64,000 nt of DNA from UBA3263 sp964586765 (GTDB lineage: Bacteria > Bacteroidota > Bacteroidia > Bacteroidales > Muribaculaceae), in contig CAZPHN010000005.1 in NCBI GenBank assembly GCA_964586765.1, positions 28,278-92,277 on the forward strand, written 5' to 3'. A program made the position numbers and the translations under genes. The notes below the pieces were generated by a model that saw nothing but the letters and a program-made list of their open reading frames with translations, searched no databases and had not been told where the DNA came from. This document shows positions 28,778 through 37,535 of the stretch, piece after piece. Position 1 is the stretch's first letter; the number at the start of each line of letters is the position of its first letter.

Positions 28778-29824
28778 TTACAAGCCGAGGAGGTCGCGAT
28801 AGAGGTCAAGGGCGGTACGGATTTCGTCGGGGGAGGCGGTACGGTCTATGACCGGGTCGCCCGGGGCACGCAGGAGTGTGAAGTTGATTTCGCCGGGATG
28901 ACGGTTCTTTTTGTCGTGGGTCATCAGCGAGAGCAACGCGTCATAGTCCTTGCAGCTAATAGCTGGTGCGGGGGCATAGGCACGACGCAACAAGGCGGCA
29001 TAACGGTGTAGCTCAGCCGACGGGAACCCGAGCTGCATATGGGACAGAATCATTTCGACCAAAAGTCCGTGGGCAACGGCAAATCCGTGAGGGATAGGCT
29101 CATGTCGCTCAAGGGCGTAGCTCTCAAATGCGTGACCTACGGTATGTCCGAGGTTGAGTGCGCGGCGTATGCCCTGCTCGCGGGGATCCTGAGCCACGAT
29201 TGCGCGCTTGACTTCGACACTCTCCTGAAGCAGAGGGAGCAGCGAGGCGAGGTCGGCGGAAACAATGTCAAAATTCATCAGCCGGTCATAAACCTCACGC
29301 GAGGATATAAGCCCGTGTTTCAGCATTTCAGCGAAACCGGAGCATAGTTCCTCAACCGGAAGTGTGGCGAAAAAGCAGGTGGAGATTATTACCGCCTGAG
29401 CCTCGCAAAACGCACCGATTTCGTTCTTGAAATCGAGAAAATTAATACCTGTCTTGCCTCCTACGGCAGCATCGACCGCGCCAAGCAGGGTTGTCGGCAC
29501 ATTTATGAAGCGGATTCCGCGCTTAAAACTTGCGGCGGCAAATCCGCCAAGATCGGTCACCATACCTCCGCCAACGTTGACCATCAGCGAATGGCGCGTA
29601 AACCCGTTGCGGCTCAGATGCGCCCAGACGGAGGATAGCGACGCAATATTCTTGTTTTCATCGCCGGCACCAATTTCAATAATTTCTGCAGAGTCAGCGG
29701 CAAGCACGGAGGCAATAGGACGGGTATTGATATCACACAGGAAGGCAACGCGGTCAGGCGACATCGAAGCTATCAGCCGGTCAAGCGCAGGCTTGACATC
29801 GTTTGTAAAAATCAGCTCTTGCAT
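28778..29824 (-). CDS. aroB: 3-dehydroquinate synthase
   Basis: Second step of the shikimate pathway, NAD- and metal-dependent, cytoplasmic. Motifs: NVGGGMVTDLGGFAAASFKRGI, NVPTTLLGAVDAAVGGKTGIN, KNEIGAFCEAQAVI, GFAEMLKHGLI, and metal ligands in RALNLGHTVGHAFE. Length 348 is normal. Overlaps the HAD gene by 13 bases; last gene of the AsmA-HAD-aroB operon. Confidence 0.97.
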   Translation of the reverse strand: MQELIFTNDVKPALDRLIASMSPDRVAFLCDINTRPIASVLAADSAEIIEIGAGDENKNIASLSSVWAHLSRNGFTRHSLMVNVGGGMVTDLGGFAAASFKRGIRFINVPTTLLGAVDAAVGGKTGINFLDFKNEIGAFCEAQAVIISTCFFATLPVEELCSGFAEMLKHGLISSREVYDRLMNFDIVSADLASLLPLLQESVEVKRAIVAQDPREQGIRRALNLGHTVGHAFESYALERHEPIPHGFAVAHGLLVEMILSHMQLGFPSAELHRYAALLRRAYAPAPAISCKDYDALLSLMTHDKKNRHPGEINFTLLRAPGDPVIDRTASPDEIRTALDLYRDLLGL

Positions 29825-30498
29825 AACATTCCGGGCAATTTAGCGGCACACTCGGGCATAGAATCAAAAATCAAATCGGCACCCGCCTCAGCCATACGCT
29901 CGCGGGGAATCGGTCCGGTAGTGACAGCAACGGTAAAACATCCGGCGGCATGACCCGACTGCACGCCAAGCGGCGCGTTTTCAATCACCACACACTCCTC
30001 GGGGCGGACACCAGCCAGCGCGGCACCCTGAAGGAAAGGATCGGGCGCGGGCTTTCCGCGCTTGACGTTAAGGGCGGTAACGCGACGCTCCACGGGGAAG
30101 GCTCCGGGGAAATCATCATCGAGCGACCCAAGGAGCGACCCCTGAGCCGAGCCTGTAACGAGTATAGTCTGCGGTTTCCACGGAAGCGCACGCACGGCGT
30201 CAACAAGCTCGCGCGCGCCGGGCATCACCCCCGGATGAGGCTTGGAGCGAAAAATCTCCGCCTTGCGCTCATAGAGCCGCTGAACCTCCTCTGGCGTCGC
30301 ATCGCGCCCGTATGCGCGACGGTAAAGCAGATTAACCGTCCACGCTCCTGTCGCGCCTTCATAAAGGAAAAACTCCTCCGGCGAGCAGTCAATTCCCTGC
30401 TCGCGGACCATCTGATACCATGACGAAGCATGGTTAGGCATTGAATCATATAAGGTGCCGTCCATGTCAAACAAGACGGCTTTGGGTTGGTGTATCAT
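29812..30498 (-). CDS. HAD-superfamily phosphatase/phosphomutase (beta-phosphoglucomutase-like)
   Basis: HAD motifs: I VLFDMDGTLYDS (both Asp present), II TILVTGSAQG, III KRGKPAPDPF, IV CVVIENAPLGVQSG. The helical cap at about 20-85 places it with beta-phosphoglucomutase/sugar-phosphate phosphatases. The substrate cannot be read from the sequence. Start ATG overlaps the AsmA-like stop (ATGA) and its end overlaps aroB, so all three genes are translationally coupled. Confidence 0.85.
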   Translation of the reverse strand: MIHQPKAVLFDMDGTLYDSMPNHASSWYQMVREQGIDCSPEEFFLYEGATGAWTVNLLYRRAYGRDATPEEVQRLYERKAEIFRSKPHPGVMPGARELVDAVRALPWKPQTILVTGSAQGSLLGSLDDDFPGAFPVERRVTALNVKRGKPAPDPFLQGAALAGVRPEECVVIENAPLGVQSGHAAGCFTVAVTTGPIPRERMAEAGADLIFDSMPECAAKLPGMLCKS

Positions 30499-33400
30499 TG
30501 TGTAACTTGTAAAGAATCCGGAGCTTCAATCAGTCCGTGCTTGATGAAATATAGCGAGTCGGCATGGGAAAGGGTATCCGTCTGCTCACTAATCGGCTCG
30601 ATTTTATCGGGACGGCGCACCTCCATCGGAGCGATGCGGGCAGCCTTCGCGCCACGCTTGATGGCACTCTTAATTTCCTTGGCAAGATTGAAGCGAAGAG
30701 TGTCGGCAAGTTTCGTACTCTGACCGACCATTTTCTCCTTGACGCGCGCCAAACCGGGTCGAATTTTCAATTTATCGGCGGTTCCGCGAATATTTATGCC
30801 GAATTTGAATGGAATAGGCGATTTAAGAATCGAAACATGATAATCCATGTTCATGTTAAGGTCATTATGACCCATCACACCGATACGGTAACGGTCAAAG
30901 TCGAACATGAAGGGATAAATTTCAAGCATATTATCCTCAACTGCCAGCTCCACTTCCATATGGTCGATAAGATTTTTCTTCTTGTCATGGAAAAGCAGCC
31001 ACTTGCTGACGGTCTTGAATGTCTGTTCATCAAGAACACGGAGCGAATCGCCCGACATATTGACCATGGCGCGCAGCGACGGGAAATCTATGTTGAGCAT
31101 CGAGTCGGCGCGGGTGGTCGCACCTATGCTTACATCGATAACACCACCCAAGTCGCGCAGCAGCGGCAGCACGGTATCGAGCGCGGGAATCAGCTCCGTC
31201 ACCTTGTCGATACGGAAACGGTTCAGTTCGACACTCAGTCCGACATCCACATCATCTACCGTAGGCGCATAATATATAATATTGGCGTTGGCTGAGCCTA
31301 TGTCCGTATGAGCCTGAAGGTCGCTTAGCTGTGCGGCTCCGTCTGCCACAATCACCTCGCCTGAGAAATCATGGAGCAGGACGTTGGAATAGACGATATT
31401 CTTGGCGTCGAAAGCGAAAGTAGCGTCAACATTCATCGGAACCACAATGGCGCGCATATCATCCGTTGCCTCAGCCTCGGTCTGACTCTCAGCCACATCA
31501 TCGGCAATGTCGAGCACATCGGCGGAAACGGCTACGGTATCGGCGGTAGCCTGCCATGCGGCTCCGCGGAAGGCGGCCTGCACTATCTGGTTGACATTAA
31601 TGGTATCGGACTTAAGATTGAGGTTGACAATCAACGGCTGACCGCGTTTACGCCCCAAAGATTTTTGCATGTTACGGACAATTCCGCTCAGCGCGAAATC
31701 GCTTCGCCCGGCTTTCAGCGCAATGGAGCGTAACATCAGCGAATCCGGGTTAAAGCCGAAATCGAGTGCCGACACTCGCATACGCAACGGGAATACGGGC
31801 GTTGACATTCTGGCGCGACGCGCCTTCACCGACCCGCGCAAATCCCACTGCTTAAGCAGGCGCACCAACGAACGGTCCACCCCAAAGTCCATGCGCTCAT
31901 GTCCGCGTTCACTCAAAATAAGCGAATCGCGACGTTGGCGGAAACGGGCTGAATCTGCCGCCGTCAAGGTTCGATGCTTGCGCTGAGTCTGGGTCAGATG
32001 AGCCTTTGCCGCCACCTCCGCACCGGAAATCGACATCCGGTTCGAAGCGTCGGCATAAACCATCCGCTCTACGCCCACCTTGGCTGCAAGCAGCGGCTTC
32101 TTGCCGTCGCCCTTATAGCGCGTAAGGAACGTACCGCCACGCACTCCGCGGATTACCGCGCGACTTGAATCGCCAAGAAGGCAGCGAGCTGTTTTAAGCT
32201 CAATCCGTCCGCCCATCGGAGTCACGGTAGTCGTATCGGCAGTCTGCGATGTGTTTTCAACACCAATATTCAGCTTTAACTGCGAAAGTTCAGCCTGCAG
32301 ACCCGAGGTCCATACTCGCGCCGTGTCGAGACTAAGGCTTGCCGTCAGCAGCGAGTCAAGCCCCTTTATCCGTTCCGCCGAACCGAAATCAAGACGCGCA
32401 TGGCGAGTCCATGCCGCAAGGCTGTCAGCAGGCATCAGTGCCACGAAATTATGCAAATCAGCCTGACCCTCAAGATTAACCTTATGGAAAGTATTCGGGG
32501 TCAAATCACTGAGTGCAAGCCGGAAATCGATATCGGCATCGAGCGAACCCCGCAGGCGCATGCCGAGCATACGCCACAATCTGCGGTCAAGATTATTGAA
32601 ATCAACCACACCCTTGAAGCAACCTTCCACGTTAGGGTCGGTCAGCAGATTAGTGGCAGAGCCGGTAAGGCTGAAATCAGATGCAGGAAATGTAATCCGC
32701 AGTCCGTTAAGAACAATCTCCGAACCGTCAAGCCCCTTGGAACTAAGGTTTACATCCGCATCGACCGCTATCTTTGTCAAATTGAGGTGATAAGCAGGGA
32801 TTGACAGCGGAGACTCGCTGATGCGCACGGATGCTTTCAAATCAGGTATCAACAGCGTATCCGGCACATATCTGTAAGGAGCCAGAAGCTTGGCGGAAAG
32901 GGCAACGGCTGCCGAAGTCTGTAGCTCAGGCAGTTGCTCAACCAACTCGCTGACCCTCCGGAGGGACAATGGTTTCAACTGGAAATCGAGCGATTTAAGC
33001 AGGATGCCGTCAGTCATATCTATTTCAGCCGATGTAACCGTCTGAAGCGAGTCGACATTGAGCCGGAATCGGTCAAGGGCTATTTCAAGCGGCGCGGACG
33101 GGTTCCAGCCTATGCCGCCGTCAATTCCTACATTCAGACGCTCGGGGAGCAGAGGGATGGCACCGGCAGTAGCATCCGTTGTAATCAAATACTGCTGTAC
33201 GCCTCCGGTTCCGTCAATTTCCGTTGCCCGGATGGTCACATCCGCGTCAATACTGTCAGGAACAGAGATATATCTAAACTTTGCGTCACCTGAAATGCGG
33301 AAACGGTCCAGATGGATTGACGGGAGCGAAAGCGGACCGTCGTCAGTCTCATCCTCCGGTTCCGACGGGGGAAAAATATCAAGATTTGAAAGCGAGTCCG

Positions 33401-33812
33401 GACCAATCCAAAGAGTAGCACACGGACGGTCAATATCCACCCTGTTTACGGAAATGCGACCAATCAGCAGGGCTGCGAGGTTAATCCGCCCGTGAAAACG
33501 CTCAACACTCGCCACGGTATCACCCTCGGCGGGGACAGACGGATTAGTATTGACCAGCATCAGTCGGTCAACGTCAATTTCCGCATGAGGGAACGTACGC
33601 CAGAGCGTCAGTTCAGCGCGGTCAACCTTAAAACTTGCATCAACAAAATATTCTCCGGCATATTTATTTACAATGCCGGTAAGTCGCTCAGGTGTCAGGT
33701 AGACACTGACGCCAATCAACACCAATAAAATCAATCCGATAAGGCTCCCGACCGAAATCGCGACCCATCGCCACCAATGCTTTCTTTTCTGTTCCGTCTC
33801 TTTCTTTTCCAT
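30495..33812 (-). CDS. AsmA-family envelope protein
   Basis: Large inner-membrane-anchored periplasmic protein of the AsmA/TamB class, thought to move lipids to, or organise, the outer membrane. One membrane segment (about 16-40) followed by YLTPERLTGIVNKYAGEYFVDASFKVDRAELTLWRTFPHAEIDVDRL, the AsmA start, then over 900 residues of beta-rich repeats and a C-terminal AsmA_2-like region (SMLNIDFPSLRAMVNMSGDSLRV, then NLNMNMDYHVSILKSPIP). The ATG at 33812 is preferred; the upstream start at 33824 lies inside the -7 box. Confidence 0.85.
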   Translation of the reverse strand: MEKKETEQKRKHWWRWVAISVGSLIGLILLVLIGVSVYLTPERLTGIVNKYAGEYFVDASFKVDRAELTLWRTFPHAEIDVDRLMLVNTNPSVPAEGDTVASVERFHGRINLAALLIGRISVNRVDIDRPCATLWIGPDSLSNLDIFPPSEPEDETDDGPLSLPSIHLDRFRISGDAKFRYISVPDSIDADVTIRATEIDGTGGVQQYLITTDATAGAIPLLPERLNVGIDGGIGWNPSAPLEIALDRFRLNVDSLQTVTSAEIDMTDGILLKSLDFQLKPLSLRRVSELVEQLPELQTSAAVALSAKLLAPYRYVPDTLLIPDLKASVRISESPLSIPAYHLNLTKIAVDADVNLSSKGLDGSEIVLNGLRITFPASDFSLTGSATNLLTDPNVEGCFKGVVDFNNLDRRLWRMLGMRLRGSLDADIDFRLALSDLTPNTFHKVNLEGQADLHNFVALMPADSLAAWTRHARLDFGSAERIKGLDSLLTASLSLDTARVWTSGLQAELSQLKLNIGVENTSQTADTTTVTPMGGRIELKTARCLLGDSSRAVIRGVRGGTFLTRYKGDGKKPLLAAKVGVERMVYADASNRMSISGAEVAAKAHLTQTQRKHRTLTAADSARFRQRRDSLILSERGHERMDFGVDRSLVRLLKQWDLRGSVKARRARMSTPVFPLRMRVSALDFGFNPDSLMLRSIALKAGRSDFALSGIVRNMQKSLGRKRGQPLIVNLNLKSDTINVNQIVQAAFRGAAWQATADTVAVSADVLDIADDVAESQTEAEATDDMRAIVVPMNVDATFAFDAKNIVYSNVLLHDFSGEVIVADGAAQLSDLQAHTDIGSANANIIYYAPTVDDVDVGLSVELNRFRIDKVTELIPALDTVLPLLRDLGGVIDVSIGATTRADSMLNIDFPSLRAMVNMSGDSLRVLDEQTFKTVSKWLLFHDKKKNLIDHMEVELAVEDNMLEIYPFMFDFDRYRIGVMGHNDLNMNMDYHVSILKSPIPFKFGINIRGTADKLKIRPGLARVKEKMVGQSTKLADTLRFNLAKEIKSAIKRGAKAARIAPMEVRRPDKIEPISEQTDTLSHADSLYFIKHGLIEAPDSLQVTQ

Positions 33813-33817
33813 AATGA

Positions 33818-33853
33818 CTCGCAAATTTACGCATTTTTCTGTAAATTTGCGAG
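33818..33853. promoter_or_regulatory. Divergent promoters forming a perfect inverted repeat
   Basis: CTCGCAAATTTAC (33818-33830) and its exact reverse complement GTAAATTTGCGAG (33841-33853) flank a 10-base spacer. Each arm holds TAAATTTG, one for the AsmA-like gene (33829-33822) and one for the EamA gene (33842-33849). The start codons follow 9 and 5 bases later, predicting almost leaderless mRNAs. Confidence 0.7.
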
Positions 33854-33854
33854 T

Positions 33855-34781
33855 ATGAAACTGAAGGGATTTTTATTGGCAGCCATCGCAGCCGCCACTT
33901 ACGGGACTAATCCTGCCTTCGCGCTCCCGCTCTATGGGGCGGGAATGAACGCGAACTCGGTATTGCTGTTCCGCTACGCGCTCGGTCTGCCGCTGCTCGC
34001 AGCAATGATTTTTTACCGTGGCAGAAACCTGAAACTCGGTGTACACCAGCTGTTGCCGGTGATTATCCTCGGACTGCTCATGGCGGTGTCATCCTTGTCA
34101 TTGTTCGAGAGTTACAACTATATGAACTCCGGAGTGGCATCGACCCTGCTGTTTCTCTATCCGGTTATGGTGGCTCTCATAATGGTCATAGGTTTCCATG
34201 AAAAGTTCCGGATAACGACAGCCATCTGCCTGCTGCTTATGGGAGTCGGATTAGTGCTGATGATGAACCCCGGCGACGGTTTTTCGGTCAGTCTGAAAGG
34301 ATTTCTGTTAGTAATGCTTTCCGCGCTGACTTACGCCATATTCTTGGTAATGACCAATGTAAACAAAGCTATCCGCGGCGTCCCGACCCTTACGTTGATG
34401 TTCTATGAACTGCTGTTCGGGGCTATGTTTTATCTAATGCTAATACCCTGCGGATTTGACCTCACCATGCCCCTACGGGCAACAGAATGGATTAATCTCG
34501 GAGCTTTGGCTATACTGCCGACTGTGGTCTCGCTGAGCTGCACCACAGTGGCAATCCAGTGCATCGGACCGACTCCCACCGCAATTTTCGGTGCATTAGA
34601 GCCTGTAACTGCGGTGATATTGAGCATAACGCTGCTCGCACAGCCTATGAGCGTCCCGGAATTTATTGGCGGTGGACTTATCATTATTGCCACCTCATTG
34701 GTAGTTGTCAGCGACAAGGTTGACAAAATAATTTTACGTGCGCGCCGGATGTTCCCATCCCTGCGCCGGCATCACGACTGA
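33855..34781 (+). CDS. EamA-family (DMT) transporter
   Basis: Inner-membrane drug/metabolite transporter with ten predicted membrane helices in two EamA halves. The first helix begins at once (GFLLAAIAAATYGTNPAFALPLY), so the ATG at 33855 is required although the frame is open upstream. Motifs of the second half: GFLLVMLSALTYAIFLV and IQCIGPTPTAIFGALEPVTAVI. Substrate unknown, probably an amino acid or metabolite exporter. The 3' end overlaps the convergent nadK by 10 bases. Confidence 0.9.
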   Translation: MKLKGFLLAAIAAATYGTNPAFALPLYGAGMNANSVLLFRYALGLPLLAAMIFYRGRNLKLGVHQLLPVIILGLLMAVSSLSLFESYNYMNSGVASTLLFLYPVMVALIMVIGFHEKFRITTAICLLLMGVGLVLMMNPGDGFSVSLKGFLLVMLSALTYAIFLVMTNVNKAIRGVPTLTLMFYELLFGAMFYLMLIPCGFDLTMPLRATEWINLGALAILPTVVSLSCTTVAIQCIGPTPTAIFGALEPVTAVILSITLLAQPMSVPEFIGGGLIIIATSLVVVSDKVDKIILRARRMFPSLRRHHD

Positions 34782-35626
34782 CCCCACAGGAGTTTGGAGC
34801 GGAGAGTCGAGACAAACCCGTAGCCTTGGCGATGAACCAGCAGCAATGGGAATTCAGCCTTCGAGACTGACACCTGCGAGTCAATAGGTATAGGAAGCAC
34901 GCGGCTGTCAAGCGACAGCAGGCATCCGTCGGCCCGACTGTCAGCTGTCATAAATATTTTCGATGAAGCATTGACAACGAGCGGACGCATGGTCAACGCA
35001 TGGGGTGCCACCGGCGAAATCACCATTACGGGAGCCGTCGGTTCGATAATCGGACCGCCTACACTCAGATTATAACCGGTAGAGCCAGTAGGGGTACTGA
35101 CTATCAGTCCGTCGCCGCGATATGTGGTCAGTTCATACGAATTAAGCTGCGCATGGACGGAAATCATCGATGCGGTATCGCGGCGCAACAACGCCACTTC
35201 ATTGACCGCAAAAGGGATGAAATCATCAGGCAGTTCTGCCGAACATTCCACCTTGAGCATCATGCGGTGTTCAACCACAACATCGGCAAGCGTACTGCCA
35301 AGGAAAGTTTCCGGCGTAAAATCTGCAAGATAGCCCAGATGTCCGGCATTCACGCCGAGAATAGGCACACCGTAAGGAGCCGCCCACTGGGCGGTACGCA
35401 AAAAAGTTCCGTCACCTCCCAGACTCAGCGCAATTTCCGCGTCAATCGGCTCAAACGGTTTCAAGGGGAAAGCGTTCTGAGGCAGAAAACGGCGCAGATG
35501 CTCATAACAACGTGCGGAAACGGCGATAGGCTCGCCGCCTGACAGAGCTATAATGTGGTCAATAATCGCTTGCCCGCAGTCAAGAGTGTCAAAATGGTGA
35601 CGCGAGGCGTGAAGAAAGATTTTCAT
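34772..35626 (-). CDS. nadK: NAD kinase
   Basis: Makes NADP from NAD and ATP in the cytoplasm. Hallmarks: ALSLGGDGTFLRTA (GGDG nucleotide loop), GVNAGHLGYLADF, FAVNEVALLRRD, STPTGSTGYNLSVGGPII, and a C-terminal beta region with SPVAPHALTMRPLVV. Length 284 is typical. Starts in an ATGA overlap with the ACT-like gene. Confidence 0.97.
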   Translation of the reverse strand: MKIFLHASRHHFDTLDCGQAIIDHIIALSGGEPIAVSARCYEHLRRFLPQNAFPLKPFEPIDAEIALSLGGDGTFLRTAQWAAPYGVPILGVNAGHLGYLADFTPETFLGSTLADVVVEHRMMLKVECSAELPDDFIPFAVNEVALLRRDTASMISVHAQLNSYELTTYRGDGLIVSTPTGSTGYNLSVGGPIIEPTAPVMVISPVAPHALTMRPLVVNASSKIFMTADSRADGCLLSLDSRVLPIPIDSQVSVSKAEFPLLLVHRQGYGFVSTLRSKLLWGQS

Positions 35627-36093
35627 CAGAGTTCCAGAATGTGAAGCAGTTCGGCTGCACGGTTGCGCATTGTATCATCGAGTTCGGATTGATTTTCCTC
35701 AGGCGAAATTGAACTTGATTCCACAACCTCATAGCCGTAACGCGCCAGCGAACGCTCCGTCAAGGCGGAATTACGCAGCGAAGTACGTAGCTCTATGGTC
35801 ATCCGCCCGTCCTCGCGCCGCGCTCCGGTCACATTCATGTTGAGCAGATGGGCATTGCTGTCCTCCACCGCACGTGCTATTGACGACGCGCTGAAATCCG
35901 ATGGAGTGCAGACAACGGTAATCATCGATGCCTCCTGCAGCGGGGGCATCAAATGCCATAACCGGGAGGTGTCAGCACCCATAATTGGCATATTTTCGGC
36001 TAAAATGTCATTTCCGTAGGTCAATTTCTTTCCTTTCTCAATAATTTCCACTAATTTTGTGGTGCTTTTTGAGTATAACAAATAGCGTGCCAC
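35626..36093 (-). CDS. ACT-like regulatory domain protein, apparently lacking the CBS pair of its relatives
   Basis: Function unknown. Residues about 55-130 (ASMITVVCTPSDFSASSIAR, VEDSNAHLLNMNVTG, MTIELRTSLRN) form an ACT-like beta-alpha-beta unit. Bacteroidales proteins next to nadK and pdxJ that I recall have two CBS domains before this unit; here the segment NDILAENMPIMGADTS looks like the start of the first CBS domain joined directly to the ACT part, as if about 100-120 residues were deleted in frame. The start is unsure: GTG at 36093 gives 155 residues; TTG at 36024, preceded by GAAAGGAAAG, may be real. Coupled to nadK by ATGA. Confidence 0.6.
   Translation of the reverse strand: MARYLLYSKSTTKLVEIIEKGKKLTYGNDILAENMPIMGADTSRLWHLMPPLQEASMITVVCTPSDFSASSIARAVEDSNAHLLNMNVTGARREDGRMTIELRTSLRNSALTERSLARYGYEVVESSSISPEENQSELDDTMRNRAAELLHILEL
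36052..36059 (+). promoter_or_regulatory. -7 box probably serving the pdxJ operon
   Basis: TAATTTTG on the plus strand, 84 bases before the pdxJ ATG, lying inside the 5' end of the divergent ACT-like gene. Confidence 0.4.
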
Positions 36094-36112
36094 AAAAGAT
36101 TAGAGGCTTTTG

Positions 36113-36144
36113 CAAAGTTACGAAATTTCTACAAAACATACAAA
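36113..36144 (-). promoter_or_regulatory. Promoter of the ACT-like/nadK operon
   Basis: Minus strand TTTG (36144-36141), 20 bases, TAACTTTG (36120-36113). Near-perfect consensus; its -33 element touches the pdxJ start codon on the other strand. Confidence 0.7.
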
Positions 36145-36866
36145 TGACAACGCTTAGCGTAAACATAAACAAGATAGCGACCCTGCGCAACGCGCGCGGC
36201 GAGAATAACCCTGACGTACTCCGTGTTGCGCTTGACTGTGAGCGATTTGGAGCTCAGGGCATAACCGTCCACCCCAGACCCGATGAGCGTCACATACGCC
36301 GCGACGACGTGATGAAACTGCGTCCCGCACTGCGTACCGAGCTCAACATCGAGGGTTATCCGTCAAAAGAATTTATGGAATTGGTTGTCAGGGTACGCCC
36401 CTCGCAGGTGACACTCGTTCCTGACGCGCCTGACGCCATAACATCGTCTGCCGGATGGAATGTAAAAGAAAACATGGAGTTTTTGACAGAGTTGGTTGAC
36501 AAACTCCACGAAGCCGGCGTGCGCTCCTCTATTTTTATCGATCCGGACCCCGAACAGGTAATAGCTGCAGCAAAATGCGGCACAGACCGCGTAGAGCTAT
36601 ATACCAAAGCGTATGCCGACGGCTACAGTACAGACCGCGAAGCCGCCGTTGCGCCCTATGTCGAAGCTGCGCGTCAGGCACGCAAATGCGGACTCGGACT
36701 CAATGCCGGTCATGACCTTAGCCTTGAAAATCTCGAGTTTTTCCATGAGCGTGTTCCCTATCTGGCGGAAGTCAGCATAGGTCATGCCCTTATATGCGAC
36801 GCGCTCTATCTCGGACTTGAAAAAACAATCAAAAGCTACCTCGCCAAACTAACCCCTAAACCATAA
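36144..36866 (+). CDS. pdxJ: Pyridoxine 5'-phosphate synthase
   Basis: Condenses 1-deoxy-D-xylulose 5-phosphate with 3-amino-2-oxopropyl phosphate in vitamin B6 synthesis; a cytoplasmic TIM barrel. Start ATG at 36144 (MTTLSVNINKIATLRNARG) fits the family; the open frame extends upstream through promoter sequence. Motifs: GITVHPRPDERHIRRDDV, NIEGYPSKEFMELV, QVTLVPDAPDAITSSAGW, VSIGHALICDALYLGLE. Its last codons run into a heptamer repeat. First gene of the exbB-exbD-tonB operon. Confidence 0.96.
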   Translation: MTTLSVNINKIATLRNARGENNPDVLRVALDCERFGAQGITVHPRPDERHIRRDDVMKLRPALRTELNIEGYPSKEFMELVVRVRPSQVTLVPDAPDAITSSAGWNVKENMEFLTELVDKLHEAGVRSSIFIDPDPEQVIAAAKCGTDRVELYTKAYADGYSTDREAAVAPYVEAARQARKCGLGLNAGHDLSLENLEFFHERVPYLAEVSIGHALICDALYLGLEKTIKSYLAKLTPKP

Positions 36867-36905
36867 ACCCTAAACACTAAACTATAAACCATAAACCATA
36901 AACCC
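36857..36905 (+). repeat. Seven tandem heptamers (TAAACNN) between pdxJ and exbB
   Basis: Seven uninterrupted 7-base units of the form TAAACNN; NN is mostly CA or CC, with one AC and one TA. The array begins inside the last pdxJ codons, supplies the pdxJ stop and ends 2 bases before the exbB ATG, so it fills the position of any ribosome-binding site. Confidence 0.95.
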
Positions 36906-36907
36906 TC

Positions 36908-37531
36908 ATGGAACTTTCACTCTGGCAACTCTGCCTTCAAGGCGGATGGATTATGATTCCGATGGCTCTTCTTGCCTTGGTCTGCATCTACATCTTTATA
37001 GAGCGTACTCTTGTCATTAACCGCGCTAACCATCAAGACCCCAACTTCATGAAGCGCATTAAGGACTATATCCACGAAGGCGAAATTGAAAGTGCGCAAA
37101 ATTTGTGTAAAAACACTCCGTCGGCTTATAGTGCCCTCATCTCCAAAGGTCTGAGCCGCATAGGTCGCCCCATGCAGGATGTACTCGTAACTATCGAAAA
37201 CATGGGTAACCTCGAAATTGCCCGTCTCGGCAAGGGTCTGCCATGGCTCGCCACCACCGCCGCCGGCGCGCCGATGCTCGGCTTCCTCGGCACGGTTATC
37301 GGCATGGTTCAGGCATTCCATGCTATGGCTACCGCCGGTTCCGCCGCCTCGCTCGCCACATTTGCCGACGGTATCTACACAGCTCTGGTAACCACCGTTG
37401 CCGGTTTGATTGTAGGCGTGGCTGCACTTTTCGCTTATAACTATCTGGTAGCCCGGATTAACTCCGTAATGACCCTCCTCGAGGGCAAGACCATGGAGTT
37501 TATGGACGTACTCAACGAACCGGCAGAGTAA
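36908..37531 (+). CDS. exbB: MotA/TolQ/ExbB proton-channel protein
   Basis: Inner-membrane proton channel subunit that with ExbD energises TonB. Three membrane segments: about 8-30, 115-140 and 160-185; the conserved channel region is GAPMLGFLGTVIGMVQAFHAMA and YTALVTTVAGLIVGVAALFAYNYL. Length 207 is typical. Followed 4 bases later by exbD. TolQ is an alternative, but tonB next door favours ExbB. Confidence 0.93.
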   Translation: MELSLWQLCLQGGWIMIPMALLALVCIYIFIERTLVINRANHQDPNFMKRIKDYIHEGEIESAQNLCKNTPSAYSALISKGLSRIGRPMQDVLVTIENMGNLEIARLGKGLPWLATTAAGAPMLGFLGTVIGMVQAFHAMATAGSAASLATFADGIYTALVTTVAGLIVGVAALFAYNYLVARINSVMTLLEGKTMEFMDVLNEPAE

Positions 37532-37535
37532 GGCT

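Noticed and set aside
30564..31295. 243-codon plus-strand frame opposite the AsmA-like gene
   Set aside because: Shadow frame with no promoter or motif.
36857..36905. CRISPR-like array
   Set aside because: Units are 7 bases with no spacers; no cas genes are in the window.
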